This document shows positions 63,110 through 64,000 of a DNA stretch of 64,000 bases, piece by piece; the stretch's first letter is position 1; each line of letters opens with the position of its first letter. The notes below the pieces were generated by a model. That model was not told the DNA's origin, did no database searches, and saw only the letters and a list, made by a program, of their open reading frames with translations. This DNA is from Phoma sp. XZ068 (lineage: Eukaryota > Ascomycota > Dothideomycetes > Pleosporales > Didymellaceae): assembly GCA_004835665.1 (NCBI GenBank), contig RBKR01000018.1:992001-1056000 (forward strand), written 5' to 3'. The position numbers and the translations under genes are program-made.

Positions 63110-64000
63110 TCATTTACCCCGTCCTTCGTGTCTGTACTGAGCCAAAGCCTCCTCCACGAGGCTCCCCCAATCAATTATATCCTTTTCAGCTTCGCGCCTC
63201 TCAAACTCTTCCCAAGCCTCATTGTCTTTTCTCCGCTCCCCCCTCCTCTCCTCTGCAACACCGACGCACGACCTCGGCTGCACAAGATGTGCCGCACTGT
63301 CCCACCACCCAAGCAATATGTCCGCATACCGCTCGATGTAGCACTTGATTTCCGTCTCATACGGCCATTCAGGCAGGTCCCACGGATTATCCACCACGCT
63401 ACGAAATCCACCCCATATATCAAATGGGTGAGGCCAAACCTTGGAGTCGGGGGGTCCTCCAGCTTTTGGTGTCACAGTAAGCTTATTATTCCAATTCGGT
63501 GGATGCGATCCTTCATCGTCATAATCCATGCCCTCTACCATCCCGTCGTATGCCATAATATTCCACAATTGCTCTTCCGCGCTTGGAAAGGCAGGGACAA
63601 CCGTACTTCCTCCTTGCACAAGCGGTATACGAATCTTGCGCGTCCATGGCATTTCGTACACTGGTAAACCGAACCATCGCCATGTCACCGGACAGCTGCC
63701 GCTGGGGAGCATGTCGTACCGGCAGTTAGGATCAGCTTTCATGTGCACGAGCAAATTGACGCCAGCAAGCCCCATGGCAGGGCCGCATAGCATCGGGCTC
63801 ACGTTACAGTCTACCCAGCGCAGAAGTGCCTCTGATGTGCCCTCAGAACCTTTACTGTCGCATATGTGGTCCTGCCAGCGCTTGCTTATGCTCCTGAACG
63901 CATCGAGGTACATGTCGCATATGTATGCCGGGTCTTCACAGTCGGATTTCTTCCATTTATGCGTATATGTGTTCGGCTGTGACTGCGAGTCCGGGGCCGT
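63110..64000 (-). CDS. Unknown protein, N-terminus outside the window
   Basis: The frame is open from the right edge to TGA at 63110-63112, so at least 296 residues are visible and the start lies beyond 64000. An internal ATG (63913) exists but in-frame sequence upstream (HKWKKSDCEDPAYICDMYL) continues without a stop. The part seen is rich in Trp, Pro and Cys (CNVSPMLCGPAMGLAG, CRYDMLPSGSCPVTWRWFGLP, LPEWPYETEIKCYIERYADIL), with an acidic/basic end. It looks like a globular, possibly secreted or virus/secondary-gene-like lineage protein, but I do not recognise the family and infer no function. Confidence 0.6.
   Translation of the reverse strand, partial: TAPDSQSQPNTYTHKWKKSDCEDPAYICDMYLDAFRSISKRWQDHICDSKGSEGTSEALLRWVDCNVSPMLCGPAMGLAGVNLLVHMKADPNCRYDMLPSGSCPVTWRWFGLPVYEMPWTRKIRIPLVQGGSTVVPAFPSAEEQLWNIMAYDGMVEGMDYDDEGSHPPNWNNKLTVTPKAGGPPDSKVWPHPFDIWGGFRSVVDNPWDLPEWPYETEIKCYIERYADILLGWWDSAAHLVQPRSCVGVAEERRGERRKDNEAWEEFERREAEKDIIDWGSLVEEALAQYRHEGRGK

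Noticed and set aside
1..64000. tRNA, rRNA or CRISPR features
   Set aside because: No convincing T-loop/anticodon stem combination, rRNA-like sequence or spaced direct-repeat array was found by eye; a tRNAscan-type search would settle the tRNA question.

Overview
This is nuclear DNA of a filamentous ascomycete, most likely Pezizomycotina of the Dothideomycetes/Pleosporales type. The evidence is spliceosomal introns of about 45-60 bp with GT..AG ends and CTAAC-like branch points, homologs of fungal housekeeping genes, and HET, NB-ARC/TPR and ankyrin genes. AT-rich islands look like repeats decayed by C-to-T mutation. The class-level placement is inference. No rRNA, tRNA, CRISPR array, intact transposon or bacterial-style operon is visible.

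Left part (1-5.8 kb): a PhoD-like phosphatase cut by the window edge converges on the tRNA m1A58 methyltransferase TRM61. TRM61 shares a 253-bp promoter with a two-exon cysteinyl-tRNA synthetase, which appears to have separate mitochondrial and cytosolic start codons. From 5.8 to 14 kb the DNA is gene-poor: a broken HET gene, a small cysteine-rich secreted protein, a broken ankyrin gene and a mucin-like single-pass surface protein.

Middle part (14-34 kb): an F-box-like gene, an APH/choline-kinase-like phosphotransferase, two short-chain dehydrogenases whose full reading frames appear only after splicing, a mitochondrial protein of unknown function divergent from the Sm-like NatC subunit NAA38, a 2EXR-like gene, a T5orf172/GIY-YIG-type protein with two C-terminal membrane helices, a tiny spliced membrane protein and an intact 810-residue HET protein. 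A compact housekeeping island follows at 34.9-40.8 kb: UGO1 and the ferredoxin YAH1 are divergent, YAH1 and RRP15 converge, and RRP15 and SRP54 are divergent.

Right part (41-64 kb): the most striking gene is at 43259-46422. Splicing joins an OTT_1508-like nucleic-acid-deaminase domain, in frame, to a protein kinase domain and a C-terminal membrane segment, giving one protein of about 1020 residues. After it come a mitochondrial periplasmic-binding-protein-like gene divergent from a flavin monooxygenase, a six-exon NLR (alpha/beta-hydrolase, NB-ARC, TPR, membrane helix; 1199 residues), a two-helix fungal membrane protein, an AAA-type ATPase with an N-terminal membrane anchor, and a partial unknown gene at the right edge.

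Taken together, conserved mitochondrial and translation genes (CysRS, TRM61, UGO1, YAH1, SRP54, RRP15, NAA38) alternate with a variable set of self/non-self-recognition-type genes (HET, NLR, ankyrin relic, deaminase-kinase, T5orf172-membrane). Exon coordinates were read by eye from splice signals and checked for reading-frame continuity. No alignment or transcript evidence was available.
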